DNA of 41,743 nucleotides from a virus, in the IMG/VR virus record IMGVR_UViG_3300046817_000504, positions 1-41,743 of that record. One strand, given 5' to 3'. Below the pieces are notes generated by a model, which was not told the DNA's origin, did not search any database, and was given only the letters and a program-made list of their open reading frames with translations. Within the stretch, counting starts at the first letter, position 1, and every line of letters starts with the position of its first letter. Positions 7,901-13,767 of the stretch are shown piece by piece. The translations under genes were made by a program, and so were the position numbers.

Positions 7901-8305
7901 TCAGAACGGAATATCGTCGTCCATATCCGCACCCGGCGCCGGGTTCTCGGTCTGGACGGGCTTGAGCTGCGTCACCGGCTTGGCCTGCGGCGCCCGCTCC
8001 CGCGCGTTCGGCGGCCGGATGCGGATGGCCGGCACGGAGCGGCCCTGGAAGTCCACCATGGCCTCGTACAGCACGACCTCTTTGCCGGTCCAATCTTCGG
8101 TGTCGTCGCCATAGGCTGCGGCGATATTGTTCGCGTTGGTCTTGTTCAAGATGCAACCCTTGTCCTTGCCCTGGAAAAAGACGGCCGGCTTGTGATCGTC
8201 GCCCACGTCGCGCATCTCGACATGGGAAATGACGACTTTGATCTGCCGCCCCTGTAAATCGGCGGCTCGCAGGTATTCACTCGGGAAGGCGTCGGAAACG
8301 CGCAT
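7901..8305 (-). CDS. OB-fold-like DNA-metabolism protein with SSB-type C-terminal tip
   Basis: 134 residues with a good minus-strand ribosome-binding site (AGAGGA, 6 nt before ATG). It opens VSDAFPSEYLRAADLQGR and holds LNKTNANNIAAAYGDDTEDWTGKEV, a pattern I recognise from a widespread family of small phage proteins that often sit with replication genes. The C-terminus is low-complexity and ends MDDDIPF, which matches the acidic protein-interaction tip of bacterial single-stranded DNA-binding proteins. The likely role is single-strand binding or recruitment of host SSB partners during phage replication. Family recognition is good; biochemical function is inferred from the tip. Confidence 0.7.
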   Translation of the reverse strand: MRVSDAFPSEYLRAADLQGRQIKVVISHVEMRDVGDDHKPAVFFQGKDKGCILNKTNANNIAAAYGDDTEDWTGKEVVLYEAMVDFQGRSVPAIRIRPPNARERAPQAKPVTQLKPVQTENPAPGADMDDDIPF

Positions 8306-8317
8306 GTATTTGTCCTC

Positions 8318-8578
8318 TCACGGGTTGACGTTGTGATTTTCCAAAAGTTTCTCGCGCAGATCGTCCAGCTTGGCGGCGGTCTTACGCAACATCTTAGCGG
8401 CAGCCATCAGGTGAATGGTTTCCAGCGTTTCGGGGTGCAGCCCGACACCAACAGCAAGAGCAGCTTCAATTTTATCGACGTACCCGCCGACATTCCAAAT
8501 ATGTTCCTCGAGACTGTTTACGCGCGTATCGAGATACGTCAGCGCCAAATTCATCCGGTGCCGCGCCGCGCTACTCAT
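8318..8578 (-). CDS. Small helical hypothetical protein
   Basis: 86 residues on the minus strand, 12 nt upstream of the SSB-tail gene. Predominantly helical, with two likely coiled-coil stretches (NLALTYLDTRVNSLEEHI and MLRKTAAKLDDLREKLLEN). Its start overlaps the end of the tiny membrane-protein gene at 8571. Co-transcription with the replication-like protein suggests an accessory role in DNA metabolism, but nothing specific is recognised. Confidence 0.65.
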   Translation of the reverse strand: MSSAARHRMNLALTYLDTRVNSLEEHIWNVGGYVDKIEAALAVGVGLHPETLETIHLMAAAKMLRKTAAKLDDLREKLLENHNVNP

Positions 8579-8663
8579 GTTTCCCCCTGATCTTGTACTG
8601 TGCCAGCCAAAGCACGACCAGCGCGTAGAATATGATGGCGGCGGTGATGTAGAGCCAGATCAT
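8571..8663 (-). CDS. Tiny single-TM protein
   Basis: 30 residues: one Ile/Leu/Val membrane helix (about 2-21) followed by a short basic tail (QYKIRGKHE). It overlaps its upstream neighbour by ATGA and its downstream neighbour by 8 nt, which supports translation. Function unknown. Confidence 0.5.
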   Translation of the reverse strand: MIWLYITAAIIFYALVVLWLAQYKIRGKHE

Positions 8664-8800
8664 TGTTTCAGCCTTCGCTCTATCGACTTCACCCAATCAA
8701 GCAATTCCCGCTGGCCCTTCGCATTGGAGAGCACGCCCACTGCGAGCAAAATAATGCCGAAACTATTCAGCGCGTTGATGATGAATTGGCCTGTGCTCAT
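8660..8800 (-). CDS. Tiny single-TM protein
   Basis: 46 residues: a membrane segment at about 6-24 (FIINALNSFGIILLAVGVL), then a charged amphipathic tail (GQRELLDWVKSIERRLKQ). The layout is like small holin-associated or superinfection-exclusion peptides. It is coupled to neighbours on both sides by ATGA-type overlaps. Function unknown. Confidence 0.5.
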   Translation of the reverse strand: MSTGQFIINALNSFGIILLAVGVLSNAKGQRELLDWVKSIERRLKQ

Positions 8801-9039
8801 ACCGCCCACCCGTCCTGCCGCTCCTCGTCGTGGTCCTTCTGCTGCTCGCGCTGCTTCTCATGCTCGGTGCGGGACAGCCCATGCCGCGGCACCAGCTTGT
8901 CCAGATCAAGCCAGAACTGGGCGCGTAGGGATGCTTCGAGGACGCGCAGACGGCTGGTCAAAAGCTGCTGGGCCAGCACAAACGGCTTCCCTTGTATGTC
9001 GGCAATTATGTTCAAGGCCATGTCGTCGTAGCGGTCCAT
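8797..9039 (-). CDS. First gene of the minus operon, hypothetical
   Basis: 80 residues. I chose the ATG at 9039 because AGAGG lies six bases upstream on the minus strand; a longer reading to 9156 would run through the divergent RHH gene. The protein is helical, and the C-terminal third is strongly charged (EHEKQREQQKDHDEERQ). The middle resembles a dimerisation helix (VLAQQLLTSRLRVLEASLR). It heads the operon leading to the SSB-tail gene. Not recognised. Confidence 0.6.
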   Translation of the reverse strand: MDRYDDMALNIIADIQGKPFVLAQQLLTSRLRVLEASLRAQFWLDLDKLVPRHGLSRTEHEKQREQQKDHDEERQDGWAV

Positions 9040-9050
9040 TTGTTTGCCTC

Positions 9051-9079
9051 TTGATTTCTGCTTCGATTTGTGTGATAGC
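9051..9079 (+). promoter_or_regulatory. Candidate promoter for the RHH gene; possible leaderless start
   Basis: TTGATT at 9051-9056 and GATAGC at 9074-9079 are separated by 17 nt. The ATG of the RHH gene is only 7 nt beyond the -10-like box, and no Shine-Dalgarno is visible, so the transcript may start at or next to the ATG. TGTG-atag-CACA (about 9071-9082) is an imperfect dyad that could be an operator. The short gap also holds the divergent start region of the minus operon. Confidence 0.4.
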
Positions 9080-9086
9080 ACAGCAC

Positions 9087-9269
9087 ATGAGCACGCGCAA
9101 GCAGAAAAGTGATACCACACGCAAATGGCGGCCAAGTCCCAATACGGGCAAGGCAATTATGGTCCGTCTAAACCCACATGAAATCAAACTTGTGGACCGT
9201 TTCAGGCGCAGCCGACAACTTTCATCGCGTCCGGCCGTATTGCGCTACTTGCTGGAAACATTCGCATGA
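9087..9269 (+). CDS. Ribbon-helix-helix regulator
   Basis: 60 residues. After a basic N-terminus (STRKQKSDTTRKWRP), the segment AIMVRLNPHEIKLVDRFRRS continues into a second helix ending LRYLLETFA. This beta-strand plus two helices is the RHH (Arc/CopG) fold, in which paired strands read the DNA major groove. It is the first gene of the rightward early operon and faces the minus operon across only 47 nt, so it is a natural autoregulator of both. The start is fixed by context; longer in-frame readings would cover the opposite-strand genes. Confidence 0.65.
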   Translation: MSTRKQKSDTTRKWRPSPNTGKAIMVRLNPHEIKLVDRFRRSRQLSSRPAVLRYLLETFA

Positions 9270-9625
9270 TCCGGTCATCCCCTTTAACAGATAGTGACCG
9301 GGCTCTGTATCGCAGGCGCAGCAAATACGGCGCCGTCAAAACGGTCGTGGACAACATCACGTTTCACAGCAAGCGCGAGGCGGCGCGGTACGGCGAGCTC
9401 AAGCTCTTGGAAAAATCGGGCTACATCAGCCGGCTTGAGCTGCAGCCGGTCTACCCGATCGAGATCGACGGAACGCACATCTGCAAGGTGATCCTGGACT
9501 TCCGCTATTTCGAGGGCGCCCAGCGGGTGGCGGAAGATACGAAAGGCCAGGACAATGCGCTGTCGCGGCTCAAGCGCAAGCTGGTCGAGGCGCAATATCG
9601 GATCAAGGTGAGAGTGGTGAAATGA
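9266..9625 (+). CDS. DUF1064 nuclease-like protein
   Basis: 119 residues, ATGA overlap with the RHH gene. The segment KYGAVKTVVDNITFHSKREAARYGELKLLEKSG, then LELQPVYPIEI, then VILDFRYFE and VAEDTKGQ follows the pattern of DUF1064 phage proteins. That family has a restriction-endonuclease-like core (E in the SKREA helix, D in DFRY, E/D-x-K in EDTKG). Such proteins are thought to act on branched or phage DNA, similar in role to Holliday-junction resolvases. The catalytic-looking residues are all present. An 11-codon reading frame starting at 9622 follows in ATGA overlap, with no obvious meaning. Confidence 0.75.
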   Translation: MIRSSPLTDSDRALYRRRSKYGAVKTVVDNITFHSKREAARYGELKLLEKSGYISRLELQPVYPIEIDGTHICKVILDFRYFEGAQRVAEDTKGQDNALSRLKRKLVEAQYRIKVRVVK

Positions 9626-9758
9626 CGACTCTGCCCGAACGATTTGAAAATGAATAAATTGCCCGCAGACTCCGGTTACCGACCGAGGGCTGAGCGCTGC
9701 GGGGTCCTGGGATGCTCTCGGGAGGCAGCCAGCCGCAACCTCAGAACTGGACTGGCCG

Positions 9759-9784
9759 GGCGGGAGCCAGGACCGAATCCCGCC
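9759..9784 (+). promoter_or_regulatory. Hairpin upstream of the GcrA-like gene
   Basis: Perfect 7-bp inverted repeat GGCGGGA / TCCCGCC with a 12-nt loop, inside the 184-nt space between the DUF1064 and GcrA-like genes. No T-run follows, so it is unlikely to be an intrinsic terminator. It could fold in the leader of the GcrA-like mRNA, whose ribosome-binding site (gggagg) is at about 9799-9804. Confidence 0.4.
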
Positions 9785-9809
9785 GCTAACGGTAAGCAGG
9801 GAGGACACG

Positions 9810-10403
9810 ATGACCGAAACCTACAGGCCAGGCTGGGACCCCGATCACGAATATGTCAGAATTAAGTATCATTGGACGGCCGAGGAAGTGGTGAAATTGC
9901 GGCGGCTACTGGGCGAGGGCTTGTCGGCCAGCCAGATTGGCGCCGCATTCAAGAAGACCAGGAGCGCGGTCATGGGCAAGGCATTTCGGCTGGGGCTGGT
10001 TGTCGGCGGCGGGCGGAAAGACCCGATGTCGGCAGAGGAGCGTCTGGCCCGCAAACGAACCGCCCAACGCAAGCGCCGTGACCCGGATGGCACCAGAAGC
10101 CATAAGAAGGCCGGTGGTGGGCCATCCATGGCGGGGCGGTATAAGCCACCCCGCCCCGACTGGGCCGCCTACGGGCCTCCGCTGGCCGTTCCTGCGGGTG
10201 AGATATGGCAGCCGCTGCCGGATGTGGCCGCGGTGAAGCTCCTCGAGCTGACCGATGCCCATTGCCGGTGGCCGCTGGGCGAACCGTCCGAAATGCTCTA
10301 TTGCGGTGCAACACCGGCCGGAGGGGGGCCGTACTGCGGACCCCATTGCCGGCTCGCGTACCGGCCGCGGATGAGCCTTGACGGCGCCGGCCGTGGCGAA
10401 TAA
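9810..10403 (+). CDS. GcrA-family transcriptional regulator
   Basis: 197 residues with a strong ribosome-binding site (cagggaggacacg). Residues about 21-63 form the GcrA DNA-binding domain (HWTAEEVVKLRRLLGEGLSA, SQIGAAF, AVMGKAFRLGL). A basic linker (80-110) leads to the C-terminal GcrA signature: HCRWPLGEP, YCGAT, and YCGPHCRLAY, with Cys152, Cys165, Cys176 and Cys180. In Caulobacter and relatives GcrA binds sigma70 holoenzyme and activates promoters that carry GANTC sites methylated by CcrM. The phage copy probably redirects or mimics this cell-cycle control. It lies in the early operon before a structured gap. Identification is firm; its targets are unknown. Confidence 0.88.
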   Translation: MTETYRPGWDPDHEYVRIKYHWTAEEVVKLRRLLGEGLSASQIGAAFKKTRSAVMGKAFRLGLVVGGGRKDPMSAEERLARKRTAQRKRRDPDGTRSHKKAGGGPSMAGRYKPPRPDWAAYGPPLAVPAGEIWQPLPDVAAVKLLELTDAHCRWPLGEPSEMLYCGATPAGGGPYCGPHCRLAYRPRMSLDGAGRGE

Positions 10404-10738
10404 AAAGATTGCGCAGAGGCTGAGCTACATTCGATTCCTGTCGGGTTCCTCCGACCATCCAGCAACGCGAAGCACATTCCGACCCGCCCTGAGCCACCAC
10501 AGGCTCGGGGCGGCCGTGTGATCTTGTGGGCGCGCAGGTGTAGGGGTTTCCCCGTCTGGATGCGCGTAGTGATAAACGCCGGACAGGCCCGATTCCCGAC
10601 GCTGGCTCCATACGGACAGCTCGAATCGAAGCCCGCTCCCCTGCCCTACATGGTCAATTCCATGGGGGGTAGGGGGGTGTGGCCTTCAAACCCTCAGCTT
10701 CACCACCGGACAGAGACTAGAAAGAAGGGTTAATAGGG
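10404..10738. other. Hairpin-rich noncoding gap beside the replication-like genes
   Basis: 335 nt without a convincing gene. A GTG reading frame at 10393-10521 (42 residues) and an ATG-less region after it look non-coding. Several dyads are present: GTCGG-gttcct-CCGAC at 10440-10455, a 12-bp stem at 10484-10513, AGGGGTTTCCCC near 10541-10552, and CCCTACATGG...CCAT...GTAGGG at about 10644-10676. A ribosome-binding site for the next gene (agaaggg) ends the gap. Candidates are a replication origin, a structured leader or a small RNA. Confidence 0.5.
10484..10513. repeat. 12-bp stem hairpin
   Basis: CCGCCCTGAGCC pairs with GGCTCGGGGCGG across a 6-nt loop (accaca). All pairs are Watson-Crick except one T-G wobble. 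No T-tract follows on either side, so it is not a standard terminator. It is the strongest secondary structure in the 10404-10738 gap. Confidence 0.6.
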
Positions 10739-10921
10739 ATGAGTATTCTAAACGATCATGCAGAGGCGGTGAAGGTCTTAAACAAGGCCGGTATCACGAT
10801 TGCCGCAATGGAATGTGCGTTGCGACAAGTCATAAACTCGCTGGAAACTCTTGGCGAGGATGGGTGGAGCGAGGCTCCATATCTTTTGCGGGAATGCCGG
10901 AAGGCACTGGAGGAACTATGA
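10739..10921 (+). CDS. Small helical hypothetical protein
   Basis: 60 residues with a ribosome-binding site (agaaagaaggg) upstream. Almost entirely helical (EAVKVLNKAGITIAAMECAL, then LLRECRKALEEL). It overlaps the replisome-organiser-like gene by ATGA, so a role in regulating or assisting replication is plausible. Not recognised. Confidence 0.6.
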   Translation: MSILNDHAEAVKVLNKAGITIAAMECALRQVINSLETLGEDGWSEAPYLLRECRKALEEL

Positions 10922-11343
10922 TCGAGGATTGGTTCCACGAATTCTGGCAGGCCTACCCGTTCCGCCCCGGTAACCCAAAGAAGCCGGCATTTGAGATTTA
11001 TAAGAAGGCAATAGCCCGAGGGGTGTTCCCTTCTACAATCTTGAATGCGGCCAAGGAATACGCTGCTACTCGCTCCGGCGAGGACCCCAAATACACAGCC
11101 ATGGCGCGGACGTGGCTCGGACAGGAGCGGTGGACCTGTGAATACGAGCTCAAGGGGGTGAACGAGACCGTTCTGGCCCATGGCTTCTATGCGGTGGCCG
11201 ATTCGCCTCAGATGGCGGCCTGGGATGCGGTCTACCGGGCCAGGAAGGGTATCAACGGGCCGCGCGATCGCAAAGGCGGGTGGCTGTTCCCGACCGAATG
11301 GCCGCCGGATGGAAATATCGTGTCAATCAAGAGGACAGCATGA
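10918..11343 (+). CDS. Replisome-organiser/DnaT-like replication protein
   Basis: 141 residues. I chose the ATG in the ATGA overlap at 10918. The segment WFHEFWQAYPFRPGNPKKPA, the helix FEIYKKAIARGV, and then EYAATRSGEDPKY and ARTWLGQERW matches the C-terminal domain of many phage replication proteins (FWxxYPxRxGKxxAxxxF...DPxxTPxxxTWLxQxRW). This domain is seen in phage O-like and DnaT-like primosomal proteins, which load the host helicase at the phage origin. No N-terminal DNA-binding wing is present, so it would need a partner. The C-terminal part (MAAWDAVYRARKG...FPTEWPP) is a common phage extension. It is the best replication candidate in the window. Confidence 0.6.
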   Translation: MIEDWFHEFWQAYPFRPGNPKKPAFEIYKKAIARGVFPSTILNAAKEYAATRSGEDPKYTAMARTWLGQERWTCEYELKGVNETVLAHGFYAVADSPQMAAWDAVYRARKGINGPRDRKGGWLFPTEWPPDGNIVSIKRTA

Positions 11344-11519
11344 TGGATTTTCTGACGGGAGCGGCCCTTGGCGCCTGGCTTGGATTTATTATCGGATTCG
11401 ACATAGCCACTCAAATCGGCCGAAAGCATTTGGAGGTTATGAAAAATCTGTGGATTACAAGCAGAGAGAAACCGCCGGACGGCGCCTCGCGCTCGCCGCT
11501 GGGGGACAACCCGACATGA
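11340..11519 (+). CDS. Small single-TM protein
   Basis: 59 residues, overlapping the upstream stop by ATGATG, so a start at 11343 is also possible. One membrane segment at about residues 4-21 (FLTGAALGAWLGFIIGFD) with a basic, Pro-containing tail. It is coupled to the next gene by ATGA. Function unknown. Confidence 0.55.
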   Translation: MMDFLTGAALGAWLGFIIGFDIATQIGRKHLEVMKNLWITSREKPPDGASRSPLGDNPT

Positions 11520-11818
11520 GGGAACTACCGGCCGATCTGCTGGCGACGTTCGGCGGCCTCGCGGACGAGCTCGACGAGGAGGGCGGCTGGGATGAAATCA
11601 TCCTATCTCCCTCCCACTTGACGCGGATGCAGGCGCAGGCGTTGCTGACCCATACCGGGCTGCCGGCCAATGGCGTTCTAACCCAGTCTCACCCGGCCGT
11701 ACCGGAAGGGATCGGAATTCTCAAGAACCACGGGAAAGTAGTTGGAATAATGGACTTTTCCGCCCGTGCAATCACATTTCTGGCAAGGAGCAAACATGGC
11801 CGAAAACTCAACGCTTAA
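11516..11818 (+). CDS. Hypothetical protein
   Basis: 100 residues. The start at 11516 is in ATGA overlap with the membrane protein. An acidic, helical N-terminal half (DLLATFGGLADELDEEGGWD) is followed by a Ile/Gly-containing beta-prone half. No known motif is visible. It overlaps the next gene by about 20 nt. Confidence 0.55.
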   Translation: MRELPADLLATFGGLADELDEEGGWDEIILSPSHLTRMQAQALLTHTGLPANGVLTQSHPAVPEGIGILKNHGKVVGIMDFSARAITFLARSKHGRKLNA

Positions 11819-12116
11819 CGCCGCCCAAATCCAAGTGGTGCAGAAACTTGCGCGTGAATGGTTTGCTAGTACTATGACGCAGATGGAATTGCGGAAATGG
11901 GCGATAGAACAAGCAATTGGAATTTATTCCTCACCTGGCGTGGTAGGTCTTGAATCGAGCATGACCAAGATGGCCGAGCAGATTTATGATTTTGTGGCCA
12001 AGCCGGCGCTCGAGTTCAAGGTGGATCAGGCGGCGACGGCGCCGGCAGAGCCGCAGGAGCGCGGCCCGGTAAATTGGCCGCCTGGAGCCAAGCCAGCTCG
12101 AGCCGAGCGATTATAA
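11796..12116 (+). CDS. Hypothetical helical protein ending the rightward early operon
   Basis: 106 residues. ATG at 11796 is preceded by aaggag at a good distance. The helical body (VVQKLAREWFASTMTQMELR) is followed by a Pro/Ala-rich tail. The last 101 nt run tail-to-tail through the convergent gene at 12016-12222. Both overlapping ends are low-complexity, which is how such an overlap could evolve. Not recognised. Confidence 0.6.
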   Translation: MAENSTLNAAQIQVVQKLAREWFASTMTQMELRKWAIEQAIGIYSSPGVVGLESSMTKMAEQIYDFVAKPALEFKVDQAATAPAEPQERGPVNWPPGAKPARAERL

Positions 12117-12222
12117 GGGCGGCTTCCCAATCCAGATCGCACCCGTAGAACGACTCGGCCCGGTCCATCAGGGCCGACCATACGGCGTGGATTTCTGATG
12201 GCCTGGGCGTGTCATAGGTCAT
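12016..12222 (-). CDS. Hypothetical protein, distal gene of the second minus operon
   Basis: 68 residues. The N-terminal 50 residues look like a folded helical domain (SEIHAVWSALMDRAESF, ALIIARLELAWLQA). The rest is Pro/Ala-rich and encoded inside the convergent gene. It starts in overlap with the tiny membrane gene. Function unknown. Confidence 0.55.
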   Translation of the reverse strand: MTYDTPRPSEIHAVWSALMDRAESFYGCDLDWEAALIIARLELAWLQAANLPGRAPAALPAPSPPDPP

Positions 12223-12316
12223 GATGGTTCACCCAATCGAGAGCGATCATAACGACCATCATGGCCAGTCCTGGCAGGAGAACGAAGGCCAGCATGGGGA
12301 TGGTCGAGTCGGTCAT
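12212..12316 (-). CDS. Tiny single-TM protein
   Basis: 34 residues. A Met/Leu/Val-rich membrane helix (about 6-25) is followed by DWVNHHDL. It starts 3 nt after the stop of the zinc-ribbon gene and overlaps the start of the next gene, so translation is plausible. Function unknown. Confidence 0.45.
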   Translation of the reverse strand: MTDSTIPMLAFVLLPGLAMMVVMIALDWVNHHDL

Positions 12317-12319
12317 TGG

Positions 12320-12532
12320 TCAATCTCCACAGGTTGGATCGTGCGGGGTCTGGCGTTCAGGATCATCGGGGCCGCCATCGCCAAGTTGGCGGATATTGCC
12401 AGACCTGTCCGAATAGGTTGAGTATTTGGTATAGCTCAATCCCCATTTGCGGCAATTACCGCAGCGGTTGACGGCAACTCCGTCGATAGGCTCGGATTGC
12501 CATCCGCAGTGGGGGCAGGAATAGATGATCAT
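12320..12532 (-). CDS. Zinc-ribbon protein
   Basis: 70 residues. CPHCG at about residues 6-10 and CGNC at 24-27 form a classic four-cysteine zinc ribbon. The rest is polar and probably flexible. Small zinc ribbons of this kind in phage early operons often touch nucleic acid or protein partners. A GAGGAATAGCC leader gives it a good minus-strand ribosome-binding site. Target unknown. Confidence 0.65.
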   Translation of the reverse strand: MIIYSCPHCGWQSEPIDGVAVNRCGNCRKWGLSYTKYSTYSDRSGNIRQLGDGGPDDPERQTPHDPTCGD

Positions 12533-12534
12533 GG

Positions 12535-12708
12535 CTATTCCTCGTTTGTTGGGTCTTGCAGAATTTCAACGAGGTCTAGTTGTAGCCCGTCATCCGACCA
12601 AAGCCCGATGTCGCAAGGTTGCTGCGGCTTGGAGGGCTTCAGGCCCTCCTGCCATTTGCGTTGCGCGAACGTGCGCTGGTCGGCGGCGAGGCGGTTGAGG
12701 GGGATCAT
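12535..12708 (-). CDS. Small hypothetical protein
   Basis: 57 residues. A basic N-terminal half (NRLAADQRTFAQRKWQEG) is followed by an acidic C-terminal half (GLQLDLVEILQDPTNEE). It overlaps the upstream gene by ATGA. Not recognised. Confidence 0.5.
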   Translation of the reverse strand: MIPLNRLAADQRTFAQRKWQEGLKPSKPQQPCDIGLWSDDGLQLDLVEILQDPTNEE

Positions 12709-12860
12709 TGTTTCCCCGTAATCTCAAACCATTGTGGGCCGTATTCGTGCAAAATGGCCGCTTCTATTTCATCGAGTCGACGCAGATCCGCTGGTGTTTT
12801 CGGCTCTTTTAGCAAGAGCTCGTCGTATTCGTTTTGGAGCACTTCCCAATCATCGAACAT
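12705..12860 (-). CDS. Small acidic hypothetical protein
   Basis: 51 residues, acidic and helical (EVLQNEYDELLLKEP, LRRLDEIEAAILHEYG). Acidic small proteins in phage early operons sometimes mimic DNA or bind host enzymes, but nothing specific supports that here. Coupled to the next gene by ATGA. Confidence 0.5.
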   Translation of the reverse strand: MFDDWEVLQNEYDELLLKEPKTPADLRRLDEIEAAILHEYGPQWFEITGKQ

Positions 12861-12869
12861 TGGAATACC

Positions 12870-13088
12870 TCAGAATGGAAAATCGGTTTCGGGGACATAA
12901 TCGCCGCGAACGGATGCCCGTTCATTGTGCGACCATGCGCGGAAGTCTGAATAGATTGCCGCAACCATGTCCATCACAGTGTCGCGGCCGGCATCGCGTG
13001 CGGTAATCTCGGCACGGCTGATTTCCCGCATGGATTTAGCCTTGCCCAGGGTGCCGCGGGCTGCCTTAGCGGCCCGGGCCCGGTTCAT
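12870..13088 (-). CDS. Small protein with SSB-tip-like C-terminus
   Basis: 72 residues. A basic, Ala/Arg-rich N-terminus (NRARAAKAARGTLGKAKSM) leads to a helical middle (VMDMVAAIYSDFRAW). It ends PETDFPF, which resembles the acidic DxPF tip of single-stranded DNA-binding proteins. With the basic end binding nucleic acid and the tip binding SSB partners, a DNA-metabolism role is possible. Inference only. Confidence 0.55.
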   Translation of the reverse strand: MNRARAAKAARGTLGKAKSMREISRAEITARDAGRDTVMDMVAAIYSDFRAWSHNERASVRGDYVPETDFPF

Positions 13089-13108
13089 GTAGGTATGCCA
13101 GTCGTGGG

Positions 13109-13309
13109 TTATGACTGCACCTTAGCGTCGCCGATTTGGTTAATGTGCCATTGGTCCTTAGTGAATTCGCAAGAGCCGTTGCAGATATTCCAGCGCTGGC
13201 CCTTATCGTTGCGGTAGTACTCGACATAGCCAGGGCATCCCGGATAGCCAAAGGAAGCTGTCCATTTGGTGCCGGCTGGTAATTCTGCGATTGCAAGAGC
13301 GTATGTCAT
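13109..13309 (-). CDS. Small cysteine-containing protein
   Basis: 66 residues with a minus-strand ribosome-binding site (cgggagacgggatc). Aromatic and beta-rich (WTASFGYPGCPGYVEYYRND, RWNICNGSC), with three cysteines. It is preceded by one of two duplicated control regions (13310-13401). I preferred this frame over an overlapping 76-codon reading because of its start signal and composition. Function unknown. Confidence 0.6.
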   Translation of the reverse strand: MTYALAIAELPAGTKWTASFGYPGCPGYVEYYRNDKGQRWNICNGSCEFTKDQWHINQIGDAKVQS

Positions 13310-13401
13310 GATCCCGTCTCCCGTTGTTGATGACTAGACAATGGTACGTTTTGCGATGTGCGGATACCGGAAAGATTGGCAAATATCCGCACATTTCCGC
13401 A
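13310..13401 (-). promoter_or_regulatory. Control region 1, with 10-bp inverted repeat
   Basis: A gene-free 92 nt upstream of the 13109-13309 gene. On the minus strand it reads CTAGTGCGGAAATGTGCGG..., then AACGTACC 55 nt after the CTAG. A perfect inverted repeat TGTGCGGATA / TATCCGCACA lies at 13357-13366 and 13384-13393. A third GTGCGGA half-site follows at about 13396-13402. The block is matched by 13768-13862. It is probably a promoter with operator half-sites one helical turn apart. Confidence 0.55.
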
Positions 13402-13767
13402 CTAGGCTGCGATCCAACCCTTGCGCATAAGCTTTTCCCAACGACCATCTCGCCATCGGAGCTCGGTTCGGCATTTCGGACGCGGGATATCGATGGTCTC
13501 GGTCTTGATGGATTTGGTCTGGCCGCCGTCGACTAAGCCGCCGTCAAGGTAATTGCCATTCCCGAGATAGACCGAAACGCGGCCATCTTGGATTGTGGCG
13601 GGCTTCCCAATGGCGTCCTCGATTGAGGCGCATGACATGCCGCGAAACCGATAGTAGCCAAGCGGCCAGACATTGCGGATCGCCTTGGGTTGGTCGTACA
13701 TGGCTGATTGATACTCAACCGCCACCGTCCTTGCGTCGAATTGGATTAGCTTGCCTTGAAGCGCCAT
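13402..13767 (-). CDS. Hypothetical protein of the second minus operon
   Basis: 121 residues. ATG at 13767 has a perfect AGGAGG five to six bases upstream on the minus strand, so I prefer it over an upstream ATG at 13806. The protein is mixed alpha/beta with several aromatics (GYYRFRG, VSVYLGNGNYLDGG) and a basic C-terminus (KCRTELRWRDGRWEKLMRKG). The stop codon sits within the CTAGTGCGG box of control region 1. Strong translation signals suggest high early expression. Not recognised. Confidence 0.65.
   Translation of the reverse strand: MALQGKLIQFDARTVAVEYQSAMYDQPKAIRNVWPLGYYRFRGMSCASIEDAIGKPATIQDGRVSVYLGNGNYLDGGLVDGGQTKSIKTETIDIPRPKCRTELRWRDGRWEKLMRKGWIAA

Noticed and set aside
9655-9809. 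A B12-box-like stretch (AGCCAGGACC) and T-arm-like GACCGAATCC, suggesting a cobalamin riboswitch or tRNA
   Set aside because: The rest of the cobalamin aptamer core is missing and no cloverleaf can be drawn; only a 7-bp hairpin is supported.
10393-10521. A 42-codon GTG frame after the GcrA-like gene
   Set aside because: No ribosome-binding site, and its sequence runs through the strong 12-bp hairpin; composition is not protein-like.
10404-10640. T-loop-like words (ATTCGATTCC, CTCGAATCG) that might mark tRNA genes
   Set aside because: The flanking stems do not pair and no acceptor or anticodon arms fit.
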